64,000 bases of DNA, taken from positions 124,001 through 188,000 of the forward strand of contig CAUZLF010000717.1 of NCBI GenBank assembly GCA_963580285.1, given 5' to 3'. The notes under the pieces are model-generated. The model had not been told where the DNA came from. It did no database searches and worked only from the letters and a program-made list of their open reading frames with translations. Positions 10,386 through 20,936 of the stretch are shown in pieces. Source of the DNA: Lucinisca nassula (taxonomy: Eukaryota; Mollusca; Bivalvia; Lucinida; Lucinidae). The position numbers and the translations under genes are program-made. The first letter of the stretch is position 1, and the number at the start of each line of letters is the position of its first letter.

Positions 10386-12070
10386 TGAATATGGGGTGCC
10401 GAATTACTATTTAATACAATTGGGAGATATCTATAATTTTACTCTAGGTATCTATATATCAAATTATAATTAACATTATTATCAATATTTTGGTATCATA
10501 AAATGTAATCATTGATATGTAATATATATTTCTTGATGTCTATAAATTTGTTTAATGATATCCATTATTCCTTTACATATAACGATATCTAAAATCCAAT
10601 TATAGATACCATTTAAAGGCTGGATAATAGATATCACAGATTTGAATAATGGATATCAAAAAATATATTATGGTTATCAATAAATGTAATTATTGATATT
10701 CTGATATGTTCATCCATATTTGATATCTATATATTGAATAAAAGATATCTATAACTTGAATTATAGATATCCCTTAACTCATTATGGATAAAATGAAATA
10801 AATAATACATATCTAATATTATTTATAGATATATAATAATATTTGTTGATATCCTATATTTTTATTACAGACATCTATATATATCAATTTGTAGATATTT
10901 ATAAATCAAATTATAGATATCTATAAATCAAATTATAGACATTTATAATTAAAATTATTGATATTGGATATTTATTATTTATTTCATTATATCTATAACA
11001 TGTAAAGGGTTATCAATAATTCCAATTGTAGATATCTTTTACTTGATATATAGATACCAAAGATTGAAGAGCATTTGAGGATAACAATATTTTCATTTAT
11101 TGATGTCAATAATGTATTTTATGATATCCATTATTGAAAATTGTGATATCCATAATTCAGCCTTTTAAATGATTTCTATAATTTGATTTTAGATATTTAT
11201 ATATGCAAAGAAATAATTGATATCATAAAACAAATATATTAATATCAAGAAATGTATATAACATATCTTGGATTTCATTTTATGATATCAAAAAATACAG
11301 ATAATTATAGATATCAATAATGTTAATTGTACATATCTGTTATTTGTTTTAATGATATTTATAATTTGATTTATAGATATCTGTAATTAAATATAGGATA
11401 TCAATAATTATTATAAACTATCTATAAATAATATTAGATACCTATTATTTATTTTATGATATTTGAAATATGTTTAAGGATATCTATAAATCAAATTATA
11501 GATATCTATTATTCTATATATAGATAGCAAATATAGAAGAACATTTTAGGATATCATAAATATCATTTATTGATATCCATAAAATATTTTCTGACATTCA
11601 TATCTAAAAATAATATTAGATATCTATTATATATTTTATGATATCTAAAATATGTTAAGACATATCTATAATTCAGTTATAGATATCTTTTATTCGATAT
11701 ATAGATATCAAAAATTGAAGAACATTTTAGGATATCGATAATTACATTTATTGATATCCAAAATATATTTTCTGCTATCAATTACTGAAAATTGTGATAT
11801 CTATAATTCAGCCTTTGAAATGATAACTATAATTGGATTTTTTTTTTTGATATCTATATATGCAATGGAATAGGGGACGTTAAACCTCAAATCAAACAAA
11901 ACAAAACAAAGCAATGGAATAATTGATATCATGAAATATATTTATAGATATCAAGAAATATATTTTACATATCATTGGTTACCTTTTTATGATATCAAAA
12001 AATATCGATAATTACAGATATAAAAAAATGTCACTCTTAGTTATCTAAAATTTGACTAAAAGATATCTTG
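10386..12070. repeat. AT-rich GATATC-palindrome repeat, type 1
   Basis: About 1.7 kb of irregular AT-rich sequence in which the palindrome GATATC recurs every few tens of bases, usually inside ATAGATATCTATAA or GGATATC contexts. Longer blocks also recur, such as AGAACATTTTAGGATATC near 11548 and 11729 with a diverged form near 11068. This implies a period near 180 bp in part of it. No gene. Confidence 0.8.
11862..11921 (+). mobile_element. 38-bp SINE-A tail inserted by target-primed integration
   Basis: Only the last 38 bp of SINE family A (11873-11910: GGGGACGTTAAACC, then the ATCAAACAAAAC tail) sit between two perfect copies of GCAATGGAATA (11862-11872 and 11911-11921). This is an extreme 5' truncation with an 11-bp target-site duplication. 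It fixes the 3' end of the family and shows LINE-type mobilisation. Confidence 0.9.
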
Positions 12071-12350
12071 GTAGGTCAGTCAGATGCAGGTCTGACTGGT
12101 GATCAGAAGGACACGTGTTCGATTCCTGTTGGAGTCGGCAACTTCCTTCGTATCTTTTCTATTTTCATTTTCTCCCTTCTGCTGATTCAAGAAGGGCAGT
12201 TGTCAGTTTCTGTGAAAGAATGTGCACTGTATTAGTTAACCGCTAACGTATAAGCTTGCCCAGGAAAAGTGTGGATAAGTTAACTGACCGATTCAAAAAT
12301 GTCCTAAATGGGGATGCCTGGGCCTTTAAACTCCAATACAAGCAAATAAC
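12071..12350 (+). mobile_element. SINE family B (tRNA-derived)
   Basis: The head GTCTGACTGGTGATCAGAAG, followed by GTTCGATTCCTG, resembles tRNA A- and B-box promoter elements. The body carries CTGCTGATTCAAGAAGGGCA and GCCCAGGAAAAGTGTGG. The tail reads TTTAAACTCCAATACAAGCA. It interrupts the GATATC region. Relatives are at 22252, 27383, 37916, 40502 and 55975. Confidence 0.85.
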
Positions 12351-12470
12351 TAAATCTTGAAATTCAATTAAATAGTAAAACAGCACCTCATAAATGAAGG
12401 TAGGTAAGTATTTGTTGAAGGATACTTTGTTTGTCGCAAAGAGCTTATGAATGCAACGTTGCTACACAAT

Positions 12471-13274
12471 GGCAAGCCATTTTACTATTTATTATGGAAT
12501 GTAGATATCTTATTTATTATATAAGATATCTTATTTATTATATAAGATATCCCATATAGGCTATAAGATACCTTATATCCTAAAGTAGATATCTTATATC
12601 CTATATGATATATCTTATTTAATTCAGCAATGCAGATATCTGATATGATATATAAGTTATCTTATATCTTAAATAAAATATCTTATATAACATAGAAGAT
12701 ATCTTATATGTTAAATAAGATATCTGATTGTCTTAATTACTAAAACATATAAGATATCTTATATGCTATATAAGATATCTAATATACTAAATAAGATATC
12801 TAATATAGCATATAAGATATCTTATATAACATATCAGATATCTTATATATTATATAAGATATCTTATTTATATTGGTATATAAGATATCTTAATTGGTAT
12901 ATCAGATATCTTATTCAACATATAAGATATCTTATAAAGCGTATAAGATATCTTATTTAACATATGATATATAAAGCGTATAAGATATCTTATTTAACAT
13001 ATGATATATAAAGCGTATAAGATATCTTATTTAACATATGATATCTTATATACATTTGATAAATAAGATATCTTAATCAACATATAAGACATCTATGTAA
13101 ATTCGAAAGAAATAACAAATAATAGTCGCTCCCTCTCGTACCTATATGCACAAAAGACTGCTACACAGACAGAGAACTGGAGAAAATTGATTATAAATGC
13201 ATTCTTGAAGTGTGTTTATAAATAAAACGGGTTTCCCAAACAGGTGCGATACATCTTTTTTTTTTTTTTTTTTT

Positions 13275-13340
<66 letters not shown>

Positions 13341-14640
13341 GAGAGAGATATATATAGATAATAAATCCAGCTTGCTTTTGTTTGTATAATTTAATAATCC
13401 TCCCTTACAAAAATTCTTCAGATAGTAGAAGTCTTAATTGAACTTCAAACTCTGAGTTATGCCAAGCGCTGCTCGCTGCATGTATTTTGAAAAAAAAAAA
13501 AACAAAAAAAAAAAAAACAAAGCCTCTCACCAGACTGTGCATATATTCAGCATGGTTTCTGCCTCTACTTTTCGCATAATTAGTTCAATATTTCTTTGTC
13601 CCTTTTATCCCTTTTTACCAAATGGAATCATCCTCCTTATATATGGCAGGAGTCCATTTTGAATACTAGGTATGACAGGTTGTGTAATCTGAAAATTGTT
13701 GAACGTTTTGCAAATAGTGTAGGCCCTGATCTGATCTGGGCCTGCACTGTTTGCAAGGGGTTCTGGCACAAAATGGGTAATGGAATGTTAGGCATAAATG
13801 GGGGTAGTCATTTCCAGATATGCTTTTGGCAGTTTGGGGTAGACTTCATTATGTTTTTTGGTAAAATATATTAGATATCTTATTTGTCAAATAAGATATC
13901 TTATATATTTAAGTAAATCAGATATCTTATATATTATATAAGATATCTTATATGTTGTATAAGATATCTAATATATCAAATAGGATATCTGATATAGGAT
14001 TTAAGATATCTTATTCACTGGAATATATAAGATATCTGATATGCTAAATAAGATATCTAATATACCAAATAAGATATCTAATATAACATATAAGATATCT
14101 TATATAATATATCAGATATCTTATGTATCATATAAGATATCCTATTTCCATCTTTAAATAATATATCTTGTATAATAAATAAGATCTTATATAATAAATA
14201 AGATATCTTATACAATATATAAGATATCTGATATGCTACAAAAGATATCTCATATGCTATATTAGCTATTTTATTTAGTATATAAGCTATCTTTTACATT
14301 TTGTAAATAAGATATCTTATATCCTTTATTAGATATCTCATATCCTATATAAGATATCTAATATAATAAATAAGTTATCTAATAAAGCATACACGATATC
14401 TTATATGACATATCAGATATCTTATATATAAACATATCTTATATATTATATAAGATATCTTATATGCTATATAAGATATCTTATATAATAAATAAGATAT
14501 AAAGATCTCATATATTATATAAGATATCTTATATGCTATATAAGATATCTTATATAATAATTAAGATATCTAATATAATATATATCTTCTATGATAAATT
14601 AGATATCTACATTCCATAATAAATAGTAAAAAGGCTTGCC
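12471..14640. mobile_element. Foldback-like element built of GATATC repeats
   Basis: Begins GGCAAGCCATTTTACTATTT and ends with its complement: the 40-bp termini match at 39 positions and finish in GTAGATATCT. Between them, 12500-13090 and 13865-14600 are tandem AAGATATCTTATATAATAT-type units of about 20 bp. A unique-looking 0.77-kb centre (13095-13865) separates them. Long arms of tandem repeats around a short core recall foldback elements in other animals. That class is inference, and no transposase is visible. The target duplication is unclear (at most AT). Confidence 0.6.
13256..13340. repeat. Poly-T and (GA)n microsatellites
   Basis: A T run of about 24 (13256-13278) is followed by roughly 28 GA dinucleotides (to about 13336) and a short TATATATA. 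They lie in the core of the foldback-like element. Simple-sequence DNA. Confidence 0.95.
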
Positions 14641-14649
14641 ATACTTCCC

Positions 14650-14972
14650 AGTCACCACGGCAGCCCCCGCCCATACGGGCTTGAAGAAATATACGGGCTG
14701 CATGATGCTTCCAGGCAGAGCTGAATCCGGCCCGTACACTAGTACTGGTAAACCGCTTAGAGGATCTAAGCCTGTCCAGGAACCGCAGTGCGAGGCGGAC
14801 TGTTCATGCTAATAAACCCTATTGGTTTCATTGGGTGACACGACTTGAGATGTCATTTCATCTCAATGTCGACTAAAAGTCCAACAAAATTGAAAGCAAC
14901 GTCTCCAAAATGACCTTTACAGTGTTGACTGGGACGTTAAACCTCAAATAAAACAAAAACTAGTCACCACGG
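14650..14972 (+). mobile_element. SINE family A, full copy
   Basis: 14661-14961, flanked by perfect 11-bp repeats AGTCACCACGG (14650-14660 and 14962-14972). It starts CAGCCCCCGCCCATACGGGC and ends GGGACGTTAAACCTCAAATA with an A-rich tail. It is the best-defined member here for fixing both ends of the family at about 300 bp. A match to A- or B-box consensus is not convincing. Confidence 0.92.
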
Positions 14973-15468
14973 AGCTTCCCAGTCACATTTGCCGCACTAG
15001 TACCATGACGAATTTATGGACAATTTTCTCTCCAGCGGACAATTCAATTGACAGAGGATGTATGAATACAAATTATGACCCCAATTATACCATATGCAAG
15101 AATTAACATATGACACAATCTTATTCTAGTGTGTGAGGATTCTGATAATTAGTTATTACCCAAATATTCTCATGTGAACAAATTACTCGGTGTCAATAAA
15201 GGCCATCAGTAAATCGAAAGTAGGAAATCAGGCCGGAAATGCAAAACGTGGAGCCAGCACTCCAGTCGGCGCATGCGTATTGCATGGTGACTGGCATGGT
15301 TACTGATTCCAATAACCATCTCCGTATATACCTCGGAAGAAAGCTGACGGCGTTCGCTAGCTATAGCGACAAACATCATTTCCGTCAGCAGCATGCGGGA
15401 AGATATCAACAACCGATCGAGTGATTAAAGACCATGTACCAACTAGACGCACACTGGCTAGACATACA
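14973..15468. other. Unassigned intergenic sequence
   Basis: Nothing recognisable: no splice-framed exon, terminal repeat or tandem structure. Short open frames near 15206-15424 overlap on both strands and have no family features. Confidence 0.4.
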
Positions 15469-15925
15469 CATCCCTGGGTTGGTCCCAGACTCCGTCGTGC
15501 CTCCAGGCGTAAATACAGAGCATTTGGAGAGGTACAATCGTGTAAAGTGTCAAACACAGAAGGATATGAGAACGGCCCGCATATGGTATATGGAAGATGT
15601 GGTCAGCATTGACCCATAGGAGAAACCAAAAGCGTTTTGGTCTAACATCAAAAGTAAGAAACAAGAGGCCACATGAGTGCGCCACTGAAAAACAAGGATG
15701 ACTTTATATGCAGCGACAGCAGTTCTAAGGTGGAGATACTGAATGAAGAGTTTGTGTCTGCATGCACAAGAGGTGACCGCTCTAATACCCCAACAAAATG
15801 ACCAAGTCCACATCCAGCCATGGAACCAATCGAAGTACAGTGCAAGGGTGTCCATAAGCTGCTCCTCGACCTGAATATACTTAAAGTAGCTGGGCCGGAC
15901 AGTACACCAAACTTCATCCTAAAGA
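15469..15925 (+). pseudogene. Non-LTR retrotransposon ORF2 relic, region before the RT
   Basis: A broken piece of a LINE polyprotein (jockey/CR1-like). Frames carry TARIWYMEDV and KAFWSNIKSKK, then in another frame LKNKDDFICSDSSSK and VEILNEEFV. Last comes KLLLDLNILKVAGPDSTPNF, which matches the conserved start of the reverse transcriptase domain (usually KAxGPDxIP). Stops and at least one frameshift (near 15680) interrupt it. At about 15930 the homology stops and the adjacent RT part continues on the opposite strand. The clade is uncertain. Confidence 0.75.
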
Positions 15926-15929
15926 TAGT

Positions 15930-16262
15930 GCCTTGTTGGCCCTGTTTACGGTCTTCACTAATGGTGACACCAACATGTGACCATATAGTTAGTAGCTGGT
16001 GTTGATAATCCTTCGCCTGTTGGTGCCTATCCTTAATACTTCACTTCTCAGGATGGAACATCGTCTGCAGGTTTCCTCCCATCTCTCTGGTGCCGACAGG
16101 TCTTGTTGTAGGAGAGCAGTCTTCGCATGAGGCTACATGTCTGTAAATTAGCAAACATCTGCGAACAACCTGGCATCTGAGTGCATGGTCGATTCCGGCA
16201 AGTCATTTATAAAAAAAAGAAGAGCAACTGCCCCAGGACTGTTCCCTGGGGGACGCCTAAGA
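15930..16262 (-). pseudogene. Non-LTR retrotransposon RT core relic, inverted
   Basis: Read on the minus strand this gives LLGVPQGTVLGQLLFFF, then INDLPES and a DARLFAD-like stretch, then LQQDLSAPERW. Near its end another frame gives VGVTISEDRK. These are the GVPQGTVLGPLLF, INDLP and (F/Y)ADD-region signatures of a LINE reverse transcriptase. It abuts the upstream part of such a protein (15469-15925) lying in the opposite direction, so the element has been rearranged. Frameshifted and dead. Confidence 0.75.
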
Positions 16263-16269
16263 GGACTTC

Positions 16270-16584
16270 TGCTTCAGAGGCCCCGCACATCGGGGCTTGA
16301 AGACTGAATAGATTGGTCTGCATGATGCTTCCACGCTGAGCTGAAACTGACTGCACATGAGTACTGGTAAACCGCTTAGAGGTTCTAAGCCTGCCCAGGA
16401 AATGGTGCGAGTTGGACCGTCCATGCATATAAACCCTATTGGTTTAATCGGACGGCAGGGCATGAGATGTCGTTTCATCTCAATGTCGGACAAAAGTCCC
16501 ACAAAACTTGAAGCAACGTCCCCAAACTGACCTGTACAGTGTTGATTGGGAGACGTTAAACCTCAAATCAACCAACCAACCAAA
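16270..16584 (+). mobile_element. SINE family A
   Basis: Starts near GGCCCCGCACATCGGGGCTT and ends GACGTTAAACCTCAAATCAA followed by CCAACCAACC. It lies directly next to the LINE relic. I see no clear target duplication. Confidence 0.85.
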
Positions 16585-17184
16585 ATCTACTGCAGCAGTA
16601 CATAGCTTTAACCGGATAATTGGAGAACTTAATACGTTTTTCATCGGGCGTCGCAATCATTTCACAAGGTAACCAGCAATCTTCCAAAAAGATTTATCCC
16701 CTTAAAACAGAAGATAAGAAATCAGAAGATGGTTAATTGTTGATATTTTTCACATTAATGACGAAAACAGGACTTGACATCTCATGCAAATTTTCTTCAT
16801 AGGAGAAAAATATTTCAAGTTTACTGATTACAATATCCTGCATGGGAGACAAAATACCGGTCTGTAAATAAGCCTCTCCCAAACATGGAACAAACTGAAA
16901 GGATTTGCCCTGGAGAAGTACCGTATGTTCTTGAGAGTAGAACATATTAATAAGGAAGAAAAAGATTTTACGTCCCCACGCCGAAGGGGAAGGGGACATG
17001 TTGTTCTGGTGCAGATTCCGTCGCCTTATGCGTCGATGTGACACTTTCTTGTGTGCAAGATATCTCATGAACTACTAGGTGGGTTTTTAATCAAATTTGT
17101 ATGAATATAACACTGGGACAGGATGAAGAACCGATTAGGTTTTGGTGACCTTGACCTTATTTCCAAGGTCATAGCCATATTAAA
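16585..17184. other. Spacer with an unrecognised minus-strand frame
   Basis: Contains a minus-strand open frame at 16733-17068 (111 codons). Its second half (TVLLQGKSFQFVPCLGEAY, then ILSPMQDIVISKLEIFF) has protein-like composition and ends at a stop. I do not recognise it and see no convincing splice acceptor, so it could be an exon, a relic or chance. Confidence 0.25.
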
Positions 17185-18039
17185 TTTTAGCTCACCAGAG
17201 CCGAAGTCTCCAGGGGAGCTTATAGGCTAGGCAGTGGTCGGTCGTCGTATGTCGTCGTCAATATCTTCAAACATCTCCTCTGAAACTACTGGGCCAATTG
17301 AAACCAAATTACATATGGAGCCTCCATGGGAAGGGGGAACAAAAGTTTGTGCGTAAGGACTAGGTCACATGACCAAAATGGCCGCGAAGCCCATATATTG
17401 TAAAAATCTTTAATCTTCTTCACAAGAACCAAAAGGTGGATGACCTTGATACTTGGTATGCAGCATCAGGGACTCTGACCCTACCAAGTTCGTTCAAATG
17501 GTGACCTTTGGGTGACATTGACCTACTTTACGTCAAGGTCAAATTTGGTCACTTAAGTATATGTATGGGAAAAAGGCAAACAATGAATTTTTCTGATTCT
17601 ATTGCAGCGTGTGGCCTCAGAATTGATATTTGCAATCAGCTAAAAGAAAGTTAATTGATTCCAAAAGTCAAGATCATTTTTTGACCTTTGTACTGGATGG
17701 CTCAGATTCAGTAGTTTTATCTTCTTCTCCAGTAAAACTGCTGGGCTGATTGAAACCAAATTACATGTGGAGCCTATATGGGATGAGGAAATGAAAATTA
17801 ATTTGTGGGGGTGGAATCACGTGACCAAGATGGCCGCCATGCCCATATATGGTAAAAACCTCCTCAGGAACCAAAAGGCTGTTGACCTTGAAACTTGGTA
17901 TGCAGCAACGGGGACTCGGGACCCTACCAAGTTTGTTCAAACGATGACCTTTGGGTGACCTTGACCTATTTTACGTCAAGGTCAAATTTGGTCACTTAAG
18001 TTTGTATGGGAACAAGAAAGCAGTCTGAGGGACAGCCAA

Positions 18040-18360
18040 ATCCCCTGCCGCATTTTGTATCAAGGCTCAACCTTGTGATCTTCACCTGTGATCTTGACCT
18101 TGAGTTGGCATGTTTTATTTATGGGTTCTGCAGATCAGCTCAATTTGGGGGTATATTTCACAAAAGTTTAATGAAAATCCTTCCAGGGGTAAAATAGATA
18201 TGGAACGGACACATAATTCCAAGTTTCAAACCCGTGACCTTCAACTGTGGCCTTGACCTTGAGCTGGCAAGCTTATTTATGAGTTCTGCACATCAGCTCA
18301 CTGAGGGGGATATTTGACGAAAGTTTAATGAAAATACTTCCAGGAATGAAGAAGATATGG
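18040..18360. repeat. ~145-bp tandem units, set 1
   Basis: Two units of the type GTTTAATGAAAATCCTTCCA, GATATGGAACGGACACA, CCTTGACCTTGAGYTGGCA, ATCAGCTCA. Set 2 (19125-19650) is the same family. A CA/CG-rich microsatellite follows at 18366-18400. Confidence 0.75.
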
Positions 18361-18954
18361 AACGGACACACACACGCGCACGCACGCACGCACACACTCG
18401 GACGCGTGAACCTTTGTAAATGTCCTTGCATAAGACTGGAACAGGTGGATGGAATTCTAATCAAGTTTTCGATCGCAGTTCGCAACTTTAGCTTCCGTTT
18501 TATTTATTTATATTTATTTATTTAATTAATTAATTATTTCAGCTTTATGTTTTTCATCACGCTAGCAGTCGTATCCTTGTAAACCCGACTTTGTATGGAT
18601 TGTTTTTGTTTATAAAGATAAACATATTTTTTCTCCATTCTCTTCTTTATGGGTACTCTGTAGGACAACTTTCATAAAGAACCCACTATATTATGCCATG
18701 TATATGTTCCCGGAGAAAAAAAGAAAGAAAAAAGAAAGAACCTTCCCTGTTGACATTGCTACTTACTTTGCGCAAATGTATTTCAAATCAAGTAATTTCT
18801 TACATCACGAAACACGCCTATATATTGCATAAAAATAAAATTTTCGGGTACAAAAGTCAAAAACTATATTATTGTTGCAAGACCGAAGCCGAAAATCCTA
18901 AATAAAATGTTAAATATATAATTTATATTCATAATATTGATCCTTTTAGAAAAA

Positions 18955-19112
18955 ATGTCCTTTCCGCTATTTAAGGTAAAGTCCTTTTCGCGAAAAGGAG
19001 TCCTTTTCGCTATCCTTTTAGAAAAAAAGTCCTTTCCGCTATTTAGGGTAAAGTCCTTTTCGCGAAAAGGACTCCTTTTTGCGAAAAGGAGTCCTTTTCG
19101 TTATTAAGGGGA
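18955..19112. repeat. CpG-centred palindrome repeat
   Basis: About two and a half units of about 60 bp, each with CCTTTTAGAAAAAA, GTCCTTTCCGCTATTTARGG and the perfect palindrome TCCTTTTCGCGAAAAGGA (18 bp) near 18990 and 19047. A one-base variant (TCCTTTTTGCGAAAAGGA) follows. Surrounding DNA is AT-rich, so the CGCG cores stand out. Function unknown. Confidence 0.8.
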
Positions 19113-19124
19113 ACCGGATAATTC

Positions 19125-19650
19125 ACTACAGTTTAATGAAAATCCTATGAGTGGTAAAGGAGATATGAAACGGACACAAAATTCAAAGTTTTTAAACTCG
19201 TGACCTTCAAATATGACCTTGACATTGAGTCGGCATGGTTCATTAAGGGTTCTGCACATCAGATCACTGAGGGGGATAATTGGCCAAATTTAGATGAGAA
19301 TCCTTGCAAGGGTAAAGGAGATATGGAACAGACTCAAAATTCAAAGTTTCAAACTATTGACCTTCAAATGTGACCTTGATCTTGAGTCGGCATGGTTCAT
19401 TTATGGATTCTGCAAATCAGCTCACTGAAAAGAATATTTGACCAACGTTTAATGAAAATCCTTCCAAGGGTAAAGGAGATATGGAACAGGCACAAAATTC
19501 AAAGTTGCAAACTCTTGACCTTCAAATGTGACCATGACCTTGAGCCAGCATGGTTCATTTATGGGTTCGGCACATCAGCTCACTGAGACGAATAATTGCC
19601 AAAGTTTAATGAAAATCTACCAAAGGGTTCAGGAGATATGAAGCGGACAA
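19125..19650. repeat. ~145-bp tandem units, set 2
   Basis: Four units with TTTAATGAAAATC, GGTAAAGGAGATATGGAAC, CAAAATTCAAAGTT, GACCTTGAGTCGGCATGGTT and CACATCAGCTCACTGAG. They end in a GACAGACAGAC microsatellite (19665-19700). Same family as 18040-18360. The frame at 19392 is repeat-derived. Confidence 0.8.
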
Positions 19651-20294
19651 GAAAGTGTTACAGACAGACAGACCGATAGACAGACGGACAGACAGACGAA
19701 GTCCATTCCTATAAACCCCATTCCGCTTCACGTCCGGGGATTAAAAAGGCAAACTAATGAATTTTTCTGATTCTGTTGTAGCCTGTGGCCTCAGAATTGA
19801 TATTTGCAATCTGCTAAAAGAAAGTTTATTGATTCCAAAGGTCAAGGTCATTTACTGACCTTTGTTCTGACTGGCTTAGATTCAGTATTTTTATCTTCTT
19901 CTCCATTTAAACTGCTATGTTGATTGAAACCAGATTTCATCACATTCTATGGGATGAGGCAATGGAAATTTATTTGTGGGATTGAAGTCACATAACCAAG
20001 ATGGCTGCCACGCCCTTATATGGCAAAAGCCCTTTGGAAATCTTCTTTTTAGGAACCAAATTGCCCATGACCTTGAAACTTGGTTGACCATGATCTATTT
20101 ACGTCAAGGTCCACTTTGATCACTCAGACCGTTGCATGTGAAAAGAGGCAAAACAGTGGATTTTACTGTTGTATTCGGTGGCATCAGAACTGATATTCCT
20201 AGCAAGATTGCTCAGATGGTGACCTTGACTGGGCATTTCCTTTCTTTCTATCTACTGATACTGCGATCGGTCACATTTGACCGTTTCTCGCAGG

Positions 20295-20512
20295 TGTACA
20301 GTTAACCTGAACAGCGGATGGTTATCCCTGCATAGGGGCCCCCGATTAACGTCCCGATCCGGAGGACGGTCCACTTGTGGCATTCATCCCTGCAAATGAT
20401 GCCAGTCGAGCATGTTCGGACACCGCAATTTTATTACCGCTGCCGGGAATCGAACCGGGGGCCTCTAGCATCAATGGAAAGTGCACAAACCACTGAGTTA
20501 CCATGCCCCACA
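20295..20512 (-). mobile_element. SINE-like element D with tRNA-related head
   Basis: On the minus strand the head reads GGGGCATGGTAACTCAGTGG and, about 40 bases on, CGGTTCGATTCCCGGCAGCG. These match tRNA A- and B-box spacing and sequence. The remainder (about 140 bp) is not tRNA-like, so this is better read as a tRNA-derived SINE than a tRNA gene. The downstream limit is uncertain. Confidence 0.65.
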
Positions 20513-20936
20513 TTCTAATGGGAAAAGGGCAAAACAGATTATTTTTATGGTTCTCTAGTTGCCTATGGCATCAGAATTAATATTTGCAGTCAGCTAAATG
20601 AAAGATGATAATTATGGGCAAGATGGCTACCATGCCCATGTATGGCAAAGACTAGCAACTTCATTTCACGAACTGAAGGCTAAATTTGTCATGGTTTGTT
20701 GAAAAACAAGGCTATCTTGAAAAATAAGGCTGCCAAGGGCCAGGTAAGTTTTTCACTCTTGACCTCCGGTGAGCGTAGTGGCCCATGGGCCTCGTTTTAA
20801 TGCAAACCATAATGAGAAAGGTCATTGTATGACCAAAACTGGTCGATATTATAAACACCCTGTCAAAACAGTTGGTTGTTCATTATTTTTCTTCCTCCCT
20901 TTATCCTTTTAGTTAGACTTGTCTCATCTGGATGAT

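Larger units (their letters stand above)
17185..20800. repeat. Decayed composite 'AGCTCACC' interspersed repeat
   Basis: Opens with TTTTAGCTCACCAGAGCCGA and closes near CCGGTGAGCGTAGTGGCCCA. Internal modules recur: GTGACCAAGATGGCCGCCAT (17390, 17825, 19995 and, diverged, 20620) and CCTCAGAATTGATATTTGCA (17610, 19790, about 20570). The modules GACCTTGACCT and ACGTCAAGGTCAAATTTGGT also recur. The same family, in reverse, occupies 51890-52330. Short frames within it (for example 17767, 18006, 19392) are repeat-derived. The superfamily is not identifiable by eye. Confidence 0.65.

Noticed and set aside
17185..20800. Possible LTR or Helitron element
   Set aside because: No long terminal direct repeats, no RT or helicase signatures, and no defensible Helitron 5'-TC / 3'-CTRR hairpin pair. 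Left as an unclassified composite repeat.
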